From assembly GCA_019843655.1 (NCBI GenBank), contig JACDQD010000104.1, forward strand, positions 5,952,001 through 6,016,000: a DNA stretch of 64,000 nucleotides, read 5' to 3'. The notes under the pieces are model-generated. The model was not told the DNA's origin. It searched no databases and saw only the letters and a list, made by a program, of their open reading frames with translations. Source of the DNA: Lethocerus indicus. Lineage: Eukaryota > Arthropoda > Insecta > Hemiptera > Belostomatidae. Of the stretch, positions 12,901-25,900 are shown one piece after another. Both the position numbers and the translations under genes were made by a program. The number at the start of each line of letters is the position of its first letter. Within the stretch, counting starts at the first letter, position 1.

Positions 12901-15700
12901 GAATACTAAAAATTATACTTGTTCATAGTTATTACATTAATATATATATTTATTACTACATTTATATATTTATATATAAAATAATTACTCAGAATTATAC
13001 GGAAAGGTGCAGAGGAACAATTGTCTCTTACCATTTGAAAAACATCAGAGCCTTCATCGAAGTCTACTAGAGCAAAAAATAATTTGTTCGAATAGATTTG
13101 TGAATATCTGAATGAATTTGCTACTATCTGGAACTCGTCGTTTGCATGCCTGGAAAAGAAATATAGCAATAATTTTAGTCTTACAAAATTCCTATTCTTT
13201 GCAGTTTTATTACAGGGAAGAAAATTGAATCATATTTCATATTAAAACCGAAACAATTTTTAAATATTTTTAATGCTTTTAAAAGGCTTTCTTTAAAATT
13301 CTTTTAAAAGCAACATTAAGCCTCATAAGACTTTCACTTATTCTCTACACAGATTTACTGATTAATTCCTACTGATTATTTCCCATTTTAAATAGTTTCC
13401 CAGTAAGCTTAAATATAATTTTAAAACAGGAAGTCCCCATAGACATATTTTCTTTATTTGATACTTTCAGCTTTTTATTTGCTTGTATTATAAACTATAA
13501 ATGTGATTTACCGGCAAATGGAACACTGCCTCTGCGGTGCCATAGCCGTGAACATCACTATAACCGAATAGTTTCTCGGCGTCGCTTTGACAAAGTCCCT
13601 GAACCTGGCACCATTGAACCTCAACACGGACCGTTTCAGGTTCATTTCGGTCAACTGTTGTACTCTCTCACTCAGGCTTTGTATCTGTAATCAATACGAG
13701 AGTGAAATAAACATCAGTGTGTATGAGGGTCAGCGAGTAGGTAAAGAGCAAAAGGTTGTTTTAATGTGGTTTGTTCATTGAGTGAAAAAAAATATATACA
13801 TACACGCAATATTATAATGATCAAATACAAATATAGTTTCTCAATTATCAAAGATATGAAAATTAAACCTTGTTAATCTAAATTTGTAATAGTAATGTAA
13901 CAGAAGTATCGTCAATACAGTCTGCGGTAAACCATTAACCCGTTCTACATTCTGAGTTCCGTGCATGTTTAACAGTCACCTAGAGTTCAGGCAAAGTGGG
14001 ACCATTATTTGTGAGGCATGCAGCACTTTAAATAGAGGAAAGGAAGCTCACTAAATGGACAAGACAGTTAAGTGCAAACAGGGGACTATATGATTGTTAC
14101 AATTACACTTTAAAATTGCCTTTAAAAGCAACATTCAATCTCATAAGACTTTCATTTGCTCCCTACTACTTACTTATTCTGGAATTTAAGTTAAGCAATT
14201 TTAATTACTCTTAGATATTATTATAAAATATTTGTAGGTTATTGTCTCTACTGGAGCAAGTCAGCATCAGCATTTTCACTGCTTATGAAAAAATGTCTTA
14301 ATCACAAACATTTACACAAAAATCCTGACAGTGTGTATGAATCATTTCATCAGTGAAACACAAGTTCATAAATAATGGAGACATATTTAGCAAAATACTA
14401 ATATCAGATGGTGGAATAAGTAGATCTTTAAATGAAATTTGCAAGCCCATAAAAATTAAATTCAGTAGGTAAGAAGTAGACTCATTTCTGTTGAACAAAA
14501 TAAATTCTATAATTTGAAGTGTCATGTTCGTCACATTTCCAGGTTCATGCAAAGAGGAGATTTTATTTAAACAAATTTCATTCAAAGCATTGTTCACTAA
14601 CAGTGTTTCACTAATTTTCAGTGGAGTCCACCACTATTAACACCAAAAGCTTATTCATTCCAGCTTCAAAATTATTTAAAAAGCATAGGGTTAAAGGATA
14701 TGAACCAATAGAATTATTTAGTAAAATATTTATGTCATCATTTTTAGTATGCTTAAAAAATCCAAGTATAGAATGCAGCCTTTTTCACTAGTAGGTATTT
14801 TTCACAGTACCATTGGTAGATAAGATAACACTTTTGATAATAACTGTGCAACTGTAAACTTTAGATTGATATGGCTATTACTTTAGTGAGTAAGACACAT
14901 CTTAATTTAGTAATTTTTGTAAAATTAAAATATCCACTCTTGGGACAAAAATTCCAGCTTCAATTTATATTTAAATGTGGTAAGTTTAAGTCAACTTACA
15001 ATAGAAAAGTAGAGGTGTGTGCCCTCACTTAACTTAATTTAGATCATTAAGTCATTAGATGAATTATAAGATAGATTAGGTAACAATTTGGTCTGCCTAA
15101 GCCACATTCAATTCTGCTTTAAAAATGGAATATGCATGAGCTCGGACATATAGCTCAAGTACATTCAAATTATCGATGCGGATATTTTGTTAGGAACTCA
15201 ACAAGATAAAATACAGAAACTTTAAATTTGGTCATATCACAGCTGCGAGATAACAATATCGCATATCAATATTTGTATACTCGCTTTTAACCAATTAATG
15301 GATGGTTGAAAACTATTTAATAAACAAATGATTCTGGCAAAGGTTCCAACAGGTCTTGGGGGATTTAAATTCGTTTAGACTTGACTTAAATTTCAGAAAC
15401 AAATAGCATATCTACTATTGCCATTGCAATAACCTTTCTCCAGAGAGGAAAACCGGTGTGAAAAAAATTTGGCAGCCCTGGAATTGAGGACTAAAGTTAA
15501 ATTTTTCGAAGGGACTCCGAATGGAGCTCCCAGCTGTGAAAACAAAATTGGTACACTAAGTTACATGTAAATATTGAACCTTCCGCCGGCCCCGACACAG
15601 TTCCAAAATCGTCAAATACCTTGCTTTTGGCCTGGCCGTTGCACGACTGCAAAATGTATGTGGACAGAGCCAGTATAACGAAACTCCACGACACGTACAT
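9948..15700 (-). CDS. TUSC3: Oligosaccharyltransferase OST3/OST6 subunit (TUSC3/MAGT1 type), eight exons
   Basis: Exons in transcript order: 15700-15620, 13684-13512, 13149-13032, 12463-12323, 12002-11862, 11554-11404, 10591-10423, 9963-9948. The phases join to 990 nt, 329 aa (human MAGT1 335). Residues 1-22 form a signal peptide. A lumenal thioredoxin-like domain carries the redox motif C81-S-I-C84 within [20 protein letters not shown]. Four C-terminal membrane segments follow, starting near [20 protein letters not shown] and including [20 protein letters not shown] and GYPY near the end. Known family role: it forms transient mixed disulfides with substrates so that STT3B-type OST can glycosylate cysteine-proximal sites; a magnesium-transport role is also claimed for vertebrate members. 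All introns are GT-AG. The last exon supplies only SFQFF; without that splice the protein would end GYPYR at 10418. TUSC3 and MAGT1 are vertebrate paralogues, so the symbol marks the family. Confidence 0.95.
11838..11853. repeat. Short (AT)n run beside OST exon 5
   Basis: A run of AT dinucleotides lies in the intron just past the exon 5 donor (GTG|GTAAATTT). It is short and notable only for its closeness to the splice site. Confidence 0.6.
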
Positions 15701-18700
15701 GACGTCTCCTCAGTTCGGTTAGACGCTTAAATTAGACTAAAATAAAAAACCCCGAGGCTCCAAGTCCAACCCCTCGGCCCGACTCTTGTTTACGTGTGCA
15801 CGGGCTACGCGACCGGTTCAAATCATCTGTTACCAGTTGACATATGTTTCAGACAGTTGGGCCAACCTATACGCGGCTCGAATGTACGAAATCATTTTTC
15901 GACATAATTCCATAACGAATGACACTTTTAATACATCGCTCAATTTAATTTTGATGTTTCAACCATTATTATAATTGAACGGTCACATTCGGTGTAGTCT
16001 AACAACATGGACATAAACCGGAATATACATTCATATTATACATGTTTTGCGAATGTTATCAGGTATAAATTGAATAATTAGTTCGAGAATATGCCATATT
16101 AAATTAAACAAAAACATTTTAGACGGAAATGTGTTCTAATGTCAACTATTGAGGAAAACTCAGTTTTTACCGGTAGTTTTAAAATTATGAATTAGAATTC
16201 TTTTAGGAAATTCCTTCTTCATTTTCCTTGAAAGAAACTTTACATAAAACTTTGATTTAATTTCTTTAGTTGTGCAAAAATATGCACACACTTTTAAATA
16301 ATTTTATTTCACTTCGCAAAGACAATATTTTGTATAGCAATTTCCTTCCAACACTTCTCTAAATTTTGATTTATGTGAAATTATTTGTTACTGTACTGTA
16401 GAAGTTCTTAAATACAATGCAGCTAAAATATGAATAAATGCTTTACCTGGACATTAAATCAAACCTTGAGTACTACTGAAAAAGAAAGAACCTACTAGAT
16501 TTACCACATAGATTTTCATTTATATTTATATACCAAATCAAAATTAATTTCCTATATTAATATAAAGTCAACACCTTCATAAATGTGTTTCATATCAATG
16601 AAATCATTTCAGGGAAATTAGCTGGAGGACTAAAATTAAAAAATTCAATTCTTTTTAAAATTAATAAATAATTGTATTTATTTATAAAAAAGAGAAAAAT
16701 AACTGAATAGAATTAATCCAATAAGCCAATCACATCCTTATTAATAACTTTGTATAATAACTATATACAAAAATGTACATAAAAATATCAAACTCTATCT
16801 TAGTCTTTTCATAAAGGCAACCACAATCTGACAATTGTTTATATTCTTTTGTCAGAAAGTTTTCTCTCACAAGACCATATTTGTTCTTCCTTATCTTCCA
16901 AACATGCCAACTCACAATTGATTAATTTAAACGGAGGCAAGTGCATGAAATAATTATTGTTTTTTTAAACATCTTGTGCACATAATAATGAATGAAAAAA
17001 ATTAAAACAACGAAAAAGAAGTGCTAAGATGCAGTCTGAAATTTGTTTTCTACGTATATCAGATTACAAAAATTTGTTTGTTGTCAAAGTATAAAATTCA
17101 TCTTATTTGTTGTTCAACAATTAAACTAATAATACTTAATATTTCTTACAATACACATGAGAAATAATTTATGATTTCTCTTACATATGTATAAAACTAA
17201 TGGCTACAGAAATTGTGAAAATTAAGACCTATTCACACACAGAATTTGTTTGGTGGTTTTTCTTTCTGTACACAGAGAAAAGCCATCTTTGATGACAACA
17301 GGTACATAGCCAAAAATTGAAAAGAAATTGTTTGATGGATTCATCTAACAGAGACTTTGATTTGGTACCTATAAATTGATCTATAACATATATAGTATAC
17401 AGATACATACATAATGGTACAGACATCACAGAAGCATTTACAGTTTGTAACAAATGTTCCCAAAGGCACATCTGGGAAGAAGAAAAAGAGGAAACAAGAT
17501 TTTATATAAAAGTTGTAATTGAAGAAATGGAATGCTTCATGTTTGTCTTAATTTTTTTTACAAGCCCACCAATTTGAGGTTTATTAAATATATATATATT
17601 TCCTAAATATATAAAAAATTTTAATTTGTTAAAATATCAAATGTTTCAACCCAGAGTGGGTGGGGTCTTGAAAGAACTGAGCATAGCATTGACACTCATT
17701 TTTGTGCACTTACATTTCATCTAAAGCTAACTAAAATGTACAATTAAATAACATGTATAAATATTTAAATGCATTTTAAGCTATGCCAGAGGTTTCCAAC
17801 ATTTGGTTGTTATGCATGAGTTTGTACTGGCATTAGGATTGTTTCAAAATTAAATAAACTGAAAGACACTGCAACATTTTCATTGATGTTTCACCTATTT
17901 AAAATCAAAACGAATTTTAACTTTTCAATGTCACAAATTGTTGACAATATTATAGAATATAAATATATTGATAAAATAGACATTATAATGAAATCATAAC
18001 AATACATCATAAAATTATTTTTCTTAATTAAAATCTATAAAATCTATACTGCCATTTACACAACTATATGATAGATTAACAATAAATTTCATAATTAATA
18101 AACTCACTGTTATGCCTTTATTTTATAATGCATTTGGCTATGGCTTTTGCAAGCGAATAGGTGTTAGGAACCTCTGACCATTACAATTCTTGTCTTATTT
18201 GTTCTTAGGTCACCTTCACTCACAAAATAAGAAATCTACACTTTCATTAGGGACATGTCCTAAGCGACCTAAATTACTACTCTTTTAAAAATCTAAACTG
18301 GTGAACAACGACAAGGAAAGTTTGTTATTTTCAAAATATGCCCTTTTGAATGCAAAGGGTCTAAATTCAATATTGATGACAAAATACAAATTTTGAAATA
18401 CATCTTCAGGCCAAAGAAGAGAGGCCAGGTAATTATATTGGATACAAATTTAATGTTTTTGAATTCTAGCACATTCATTGATTCAAAAATATTGTTTATA
18501 ATAGATTTCTTGTTCATTGGAATGAGTAACCTTGAAGATCATAGTACTGTATGTTGTGAGAACTGACAAGGTTTCTGGGATAAAAAAAGTCACTTAAATT
18601 TTATAGCGATCTAACCATCTCCTAAATGTTGGGTTGAACTTCGGTTTTCAACAGATTCTGGGGTCAGAAGAGGTTTAATACTGAGATAACATCTTGAATG

Positions 18701-19925
18701 AATTGGTGAGAAAATTCCAGACTTTTCATTAACCAGGATTTCAACATTTATATTAAAAGCCTGATAAAAAATTGAGTTGAAACTAACTCAACCACAATTT
18801 ACTTCCTTAACTGTCATAAAGGAGTAATAATTTTGTTCTTAATACAATTATGCTGTAGGTACCACAATAAATGCACAAGGTATATGCATTATTTCTTTAA
18901 GAAAGTATTATTAACACTTCTATTAATTTGTTAAAAGTTTAAAATCATGTCCATGTTACAAAGTATTTTTGGTTGTAAAATTATCTGCACTAATAACAAT
19001 ACGATAATCTAGAAAATATTCACTAAATTCTTCAGAGCTTAAGTTTGCTTAAAACTCTAGAATTTTCTCTAGAACAGAGAAAAAGAGTTTTCTCTAGACT
19101 CTTAAGATCAAATAATTTTAGCCTTTTAAAATAGGTATGTCCACATTGTCCAAATCAAGATTTAGAGGGAAAATCTCTGATTACTCATATAGATCAAAAT
19201 CACTAATTATAATCATAATTCATCTTAAAGTGAAATCGTCTTGTCATTTCTCAATTTTACATAAACTCTTTTTGTTTAAGGATAACAAAGTCAAATATAA
19301 GATAATCTGAATTCAATATCCATTAACTGAAGAACAGTTAGAGTTGGCATCATCAATAAAGATTATAATAATTGTATGATCTTCAATTGTCCATTCAACA
19401 AGGAAGAATGGAAAAAACATAAAGTTCTTAAATTAGATATAGCACTTGATTCAGTTCAATCATTATTAAGTCCACTGTCAAGAATTGTAACATGAGCAAT
19501 ATTTTATCATGAAACCTTTCTGTCTAGAAAATTGAGAGCATAAAACTTACGATTATATTGTACTGATGTCATTGTTTAAAACAAGCGGGAATTTTATGTA
19601 CACTAATTTAGCCTCGATATAGTAAATATAAATTCAATAATTTGTGTACAGGGACATTTTTAAACTTCACTAATTTTGAAGTATTGCAATGTATTATCCC
19701 ATAATATTCTGGTAATATTTTATTAACTTTGTTCTCAACTAATGCTCTCAATACTTCCTTCACCTTGTGTAATTAAGGGAGACAAAAAAGTTTTACCATA
19801 AATCAGTGCTCATGTATCATGACCCCCAACATGTATTTATCTGCAGTCCATAATCCGGTTCAACCCAGCACCAACATCTTGGTGTTCATTTAGATGTCAA
19901 CAATGGTCAGATCGCTATCTAAAGA
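15701..19925. other. Spacer between the OST gene 5' end and the bestrophin stop
   Basis: On the reverse strand this holds the bestrophin 3' untranslated region, then the OST promoter nearest 15700. It is AT-rich with no recognisable exon on either strand; open frames of 60-80 codons here lack motifs. Reverse-strand AATAAA signals lie near 18118 and 17578, and the former would give a 3' UTR of about 1.8 kb. The 80 bases above the OST start codon are GC-richer (ccccgaggctc, cctcggcccg) and are the best guess for its core promoter. Confidence 0.4.
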
Positions 19926-22900
19926 TCATTTTCTGTCGGAGCTTTTCCTCGATATGAGGTGTGTCCTGGAGTCTGTGGTGAGGTCGAGCAGGGCGACGTC
20001 CTCCGACGGGGACATCCTGCCCTCGGCGACGGCGCTTATCGACCTCGCCAGCATCACTCGCTCCAGCTCCTTCTTCCTGGCCTGCTTCAGCCTCGCGAAT
20101 TCGTCTTCGTCCTCGTCCTCTTCGGTCGCCGTCGACGAGCCGATGCTGACCGTCTCCGCCCGGCAGATGCTGCCGCTGCCCAGGCCCGAACTGTTGTCGT
20201 TGAACACGGGGGCGCTCTTCATCGACAGCAGCTCCGTCGCCGTCGATCTGCCAACAGAAAATCATTTAAGACCGACTCCGAAGTATAATAATTACCTCCA
20301 TATCACTTTTGAAACGGGTGGTGCTTGTCTACGACCTCTGGCTTATGAAACAAGGCCAACTAAAATTAACTAATTCAGAACAGGCAAACTCCATGCAATC
20401 AGTACCACCCTCTTAATAGGGAGATTTCACTTGGAATTCTTAAGCTCACCACTAACTCCTTTAAGACTAAGAAGTTTGGGTTTAGACGAATTATCCCAAC
20501 ATTTATATGTCTGATACCACCATAGTGTTATGGGCAGATTAAATACCCGGTAAAAGACAGATTCTTATTGAAAGATATATCGTCGCGAATGGATTTTCTG
20601 ATGACAACAGCCCTAACAGCCGTGTTGATAAGTTATTTGGGGGAGTCGGATATAGTTGGTTAGGGTGAGGGTTACCTGGTGGGTGATACGGGCATTGTGG
20701 GCGGTAGGGAGGTGGGGTTGGCGGGGACCGAGTGGGCGGTGGATACCCTGCGGTGGGCCCTCGACGGCACCTCGACGGGTGCCGAGTGCGCCACCTGGTC
20801 GCCCGCCCCCTTCGAGCCCTGCTCCTGCTCCTGCTGGACCTGCTCCAGCTGCTCGAACAGGCTCTGGGCCGTCGGCCTCTGTTCAGGGCCGCGGCCGGCC
20901 ATGGAGGTGATGGTCTGCTGCTCGTCCACCTCCTCGATTATCTGGTCGGCTATCCTGAGGCTGCCCCCGGTCGCCACCTTGGTCGCCAGGCTCGTGCTGC
21001 TCTGGCTCTCCGGCATTCGCCCAGTCACCCCTGAATTCGGACAATAAAATAAATACCGCTCACTGACTGGATTTAAAGGGAGATAAAATTCTGTTTTAAT
21101 AGGTAGCGATAACCATTACAGGATAAGTTCAATCGTGTTTAATTTTCTCGGAAGTGCGCATGCGTGAAAGAGGAAGAATGGGATCACGTGCCCGCTCTAT
21201 AATGCGGACAATTTCACACAGCCATCTCCTGACAAGTATAATGAGGTTTTCCCTCTTCGAGGTTTCTCCCGCCGTTAGTAGATGATGCGAACGCCTCCAG
21301 GAAAAATATCCCTGACGACGATTTGGAGGGACAAACCAAGAGACCACGATGGAAAATACAAATTAGTTCAGAATTTAAAGTAAAAGATCAGTTGCCGTGC
21401 TGTATTGAGAGCAAAACTTTCACAACAATATTACATCGTTCTCCGAAGTGAACTTCAATCACTAAGCAGAATGCCTTCACCTCACGCCTTCATGTGCCTG
21501 TTTCTTTCTCAGTCTGACCTAGTTTCGTCATAGTTTTTCATAAGTTTCCAGCGGCGAGCAAGAATTAATATTTGTTTCAGTAGTAAATCCATTTAATAAG
21601 CATTGAAAAGTATTAAATCACAAAGACAATTACATTAATCCTAACTGAAGTCATCCAAAGCGAAACAAATTGGAACATCGGCATCGAAAATCCACTGTAA
21701 GTGCCCGCTTTTAGTTTTAAAACTAAAAAACCAAACCCGGCACTTACAGTGGATTTACAGCCAGCAGAAAAACTGAAAGACGGATTTGGACTGGAACTAA
21801 GCTACTTTATAAGTCAAAGCTCTCTTGCCCCAGATTTTTAATTACATCTTTAAGCCGGAAAAATATTCAAGAGCTAAGAAGTAAAAGATTATAACCCAAA
21901 TCATTTCAAAATATACAGCAGGATTGCACTGAAATTACGGAAAAATAGTTGATTGATTATTTATTCTTTAATTACTAGGTCCTGTTTAAGTATTCGGGAT
22001 TTCATAAGAAGACCCTACATTAATACATCCTATATCAAATATTTTTTCTTATTGACCAAAAATTAGGCTGGATTAATTTCACCCAGAAGTAGTGCTGATA
22101 GTGCGGTAAATATGGCGAATAAATTGGGATGAAAATGATGCAATATTCGTCCCGCTTCCCTTCGACTGCGAAATTAGTCTCAATCAGTCGATCAGTAGAT
22201 TTTTTTTCTTTTATTATTTATATTTCTTGGCAGGGGAGAAACAAACAACAAGGATGAATAAATTAAGAAGCCACCCAACGCTTTATTATTATTATCCGTT
22301 ATTAAGTCTCGAAGCACTTACCGTCTACCGCTGGCGTCCCCGTGGAGAGCTCCCTGTTGAAGAGTATCCTCTTGAGTACGGAAGTGACCGATCCGACGCG
22401 GTGCAGGGAGGTTGAGGTCGATCCCAGGTTGTTGACAGAGGTTGAGGAACCGCCGGAAAATGTCCTCGGACGGCCGGAAATGCTGACGCGCGAAGCGCTG
22501 CGCCCCACCGAAAAGTGGATACCGCTCACAGCGTCCTCGCCCTGATACAATGTTAAATGTTTCCCCGATTAGAACTTAAATTATCACTAACTATATCCCG
22601 GTGGAATAGCGTAATACTGCGGGAAGAACCACACCGTTAGCACGGGTCGACCCAACTACAGTCGGACTTAAGAAAAACAGAAAAAACATTTTTCTTGGGA
22701 AAAATAAGAATTATTAGCAACTCACGTCTTCGACTTTGACCGACGTCGGATTGAAATATTCGGCGTCCGTGTTTGAGACGGCTATGTTGGCTGTTGAAGG
22801 CTGTGGTATCTTCTCCTTGAAGGGCTGAGACGCGACAGTGTGAGGCAGCTGGGTGGGGAAAACCTCGTCCCAGTACTGGTCCCTGATCAGCTCCGGGTGC

Positions 22901-25900
22901 TCGTGGTGCATTTCATCCACGATCAGGTACGAAACCTAAGAAATAACGCACTGTCACTGTCCTGGGGTACACGTTTTGGTGGCGAGGGCTTCACTTTGGA
23001 ACAAGGGATACTTGAGGGGAATCCAACAGCTGTCTGTACGTGAACAAGTGATTTGATAGAGTGGATATTTATTTTACCTTTTATTTTTTTAATTACTATT
23101 AACTATATATAGTTATGGGTACAAATGTTGAATGTCTCGATAGAAGAGGTCACCCAATGATGGTAGTTTTGACACAAGAATAGTTTATGGCTTCGGACTA
23201 AGGAGATCTACGACACACGAAACTCACGAAATCTTCGGTATTCCAACCCCTCGCAGACCACAAAACAGGTTTGTTAAACTACACCAGGGAGCATTAAGGA
23301 TGGTGCGAAGGACTTTTGAATGGAATCTCTGGATGCGGGCGATATTGGATTTCTTGGCGGAACCCCATAGTAGAGTGGATAAATGGAATGAAATTTTTGT
23401 ACCCCAGCCTAGAAGCGCGAGAGTATCACCACGTGAGCTATGGCAGGTTTTGTAAATAAAGTAAAAGTTTAAAAACCATCAATCAATCACCTTAGGTTAT
23501 TAATGTATCACTTAAATCATAATGTATAATATCCCTTCAGTACAGAAAGTTCCACAAAATATATTTAAAGCAATAAATATAAATAGTGTATTATACGTAT
23601 CGATTGTTCAGAATCGCTTAAATAATATAAATAAAAAGAAATGAATAATTGGTGATCACGGCGCTCCTTGATACTAAACAGGACAAACAAGGTATTGCTG
23701 GTTTGGCATTAGAGGCGCCTTGATTCTCAGTGCGCGTGATCGAGATACTCAGTAACAGCAAGTACACTTTACAAATATTACATTCATATTGTTCTCATTA
23801 ATAATGAAGCAAGCAATAATATTTTATTATTTTACTCGGAGAAATTTTTAGAAACGAAAATAAACTTACAGTGACGTTTCTGTCGACTATCCAATTGATC
23901 TCGAAGTCGTCGTCGTCTTCGCCAAAAGGATTGATCAAACTCTCCGCCACTTTGAGCCAACCCATGTAGAAGAAAAACTGCAAAAATGAGTACCCAAAAA
24001 ATTGATGGTAACATTAAGAAAACTGCTTTTTCTACAATACATTTTCATTTTAGGCTCTGTTCCCGGAATCGAAAGGATGATTTCGATTTGTTTTTTTAAT
24101 ATGAACAGAATTAGATATATTTCTATTCACCTGCAAAGTAGAGAAAACGGGGAAATACAAATCGATCGGGTTTCTTCTTTTGACGTCCCCTTCTATGTCT
24201 AACCACTGCCTGCCGATGGCACTTGTGATGAAAAACGAGTACGTCGCTAGGGTCACCACCTGGAAATCACCGGTGTAATTAAACTAAAGTAAATTAAATC
24301 GTTTTTCCCCATGTTAAGTTTCTGCGGCCTTAAAAAATGGGCGTCGAACTCATCAGACAAATTCAGACAAAACTGCCCTGCCGTATGAAATATTTGAAAC
24401 GATGCAACTTGACTGATGCAAATAACTTCGTAATTCCCAGTTTTTAAATTTGCATAGTTGTACAATTGAACAAAAGTATAAATGAACTTGATATTGTATA
24501 AGGCTGGCGATGAAAATACACTGCGAAAAGAAGGTTTATGAAAGAGGGACGAAATGTTCTTGCAAATTTATCATCTTAGCGATAGTCCGTCGACAGTAGC
24601 GTGTACGCTGTCCCCCATTGACTGGTTCCTATGAAAAGTTCTGGACGGTTATTAATCATTTTTGTTCTTCGTTGGGCCAACATTAAGAATAAGGATCCAT
24701 ATTCGTGTCACTGGGGCGGGCAATGTATTTTAATAGTGACTGGTGCCGTCGCGGCGACCTAATATATTACGGAATGCTACTAGCGATGGAGGAACGTCGA
24801 AACAGTTATGACATCAGACCAAACGGACGACACTTTTGTTCTGTGCCTGGACTTCAGTGCCCATGAATTTAATTATAAGGCCAACAAAAAAAGAGAAAAA
24901 AAATTACGAGGAACAGAATATTAAGACTTACACGGTCACATGAAAACACTCTAAAATCTTGGGTACCGAAAAATCCGCACTTATTCAGTTGCCAAGCCAA
25001 AATATTATATGCTTTATTATATGTCTTACCTGCGTGTAAACGAGCGGTACGCTGATCGAGTCGTAGTTGAGCAACAAGCCGCACTGGCCCCTGAACTTGT
25101 TCAACTCGTCAATGATGGTCTTGACGGAGAAGTCGTCCCTTATTCGGCCCTCCTTCCTCGCCCTGGTCACTATGCTGGCGGCCCAAACTATCGGCAACCA
25201 GTGCTTCGAGTGGCGGGGGAACTTCTCGTTCAAGTCGACAACTATAGTCTTCTCGTTGTCCAACAGCAGACCTAACCACCCGAGGTAAATATATCTCGTC
25301 AACACCAAAATCCAAGTTGGATAAAAACGTATTCGTATACGGGGAAAACAAGACATTTTTTAAATACTATTTATTATTCTACAGATCACTTTGTTTTAAA
25401 AACACTATCATATTCATTTCTGTAGAGAGGCAGTGCACGCAATCCTAGAGTCGGCAATTTTCTAAATAAAAACAAAATTCCTATGATCAGTAAATGTTTC
25501 CGGAAAAGGACACATTTTGTTTCTGTAGCCTTTTTATTTACTATTATTAACTAACGAATTCATTGTAGAAGGCCAAATAATTAGCATGCTAATAGTACAT
25601 AATTTTCATTCATAGTATACAGCTTGTGTGTACATCGATCTTGTTAATTTACGTCCCACGTATTCATTTGGCGTTCGCGGCGTTTCTAGCGCCCGGTCGG
25701 GAGGCCAATAGAGGGCCCACTAATCTACACAATCAATAATACATTATTCAATCAAAAGCAGATTATGTTATTAGGCTCCTCTATACTATCTAGAGCCGAC
25801 AGGGGAGGCCCCGCACCCAGCCCGCAGGCATGCTGAAATCCATTCCATGAGATTGATTCATTGTTGACTGGGGTCTAAATTTATAATTGTTTCAGGAAAG

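Noticed and set aside
19894..20373. 159-codon forward frame rich in serine
   Set aside because: It is antisense to the last bestrophin exon; the serine run is the complement of the Glu/Asp-rich coding segment.
20656..21047. Forward frames of 84-122 codons rich in Pro, Ala, Cys and Arg
   Set aside because: Antisense shadows of the very GC-rich bestrophin tail exon 20676-21030.
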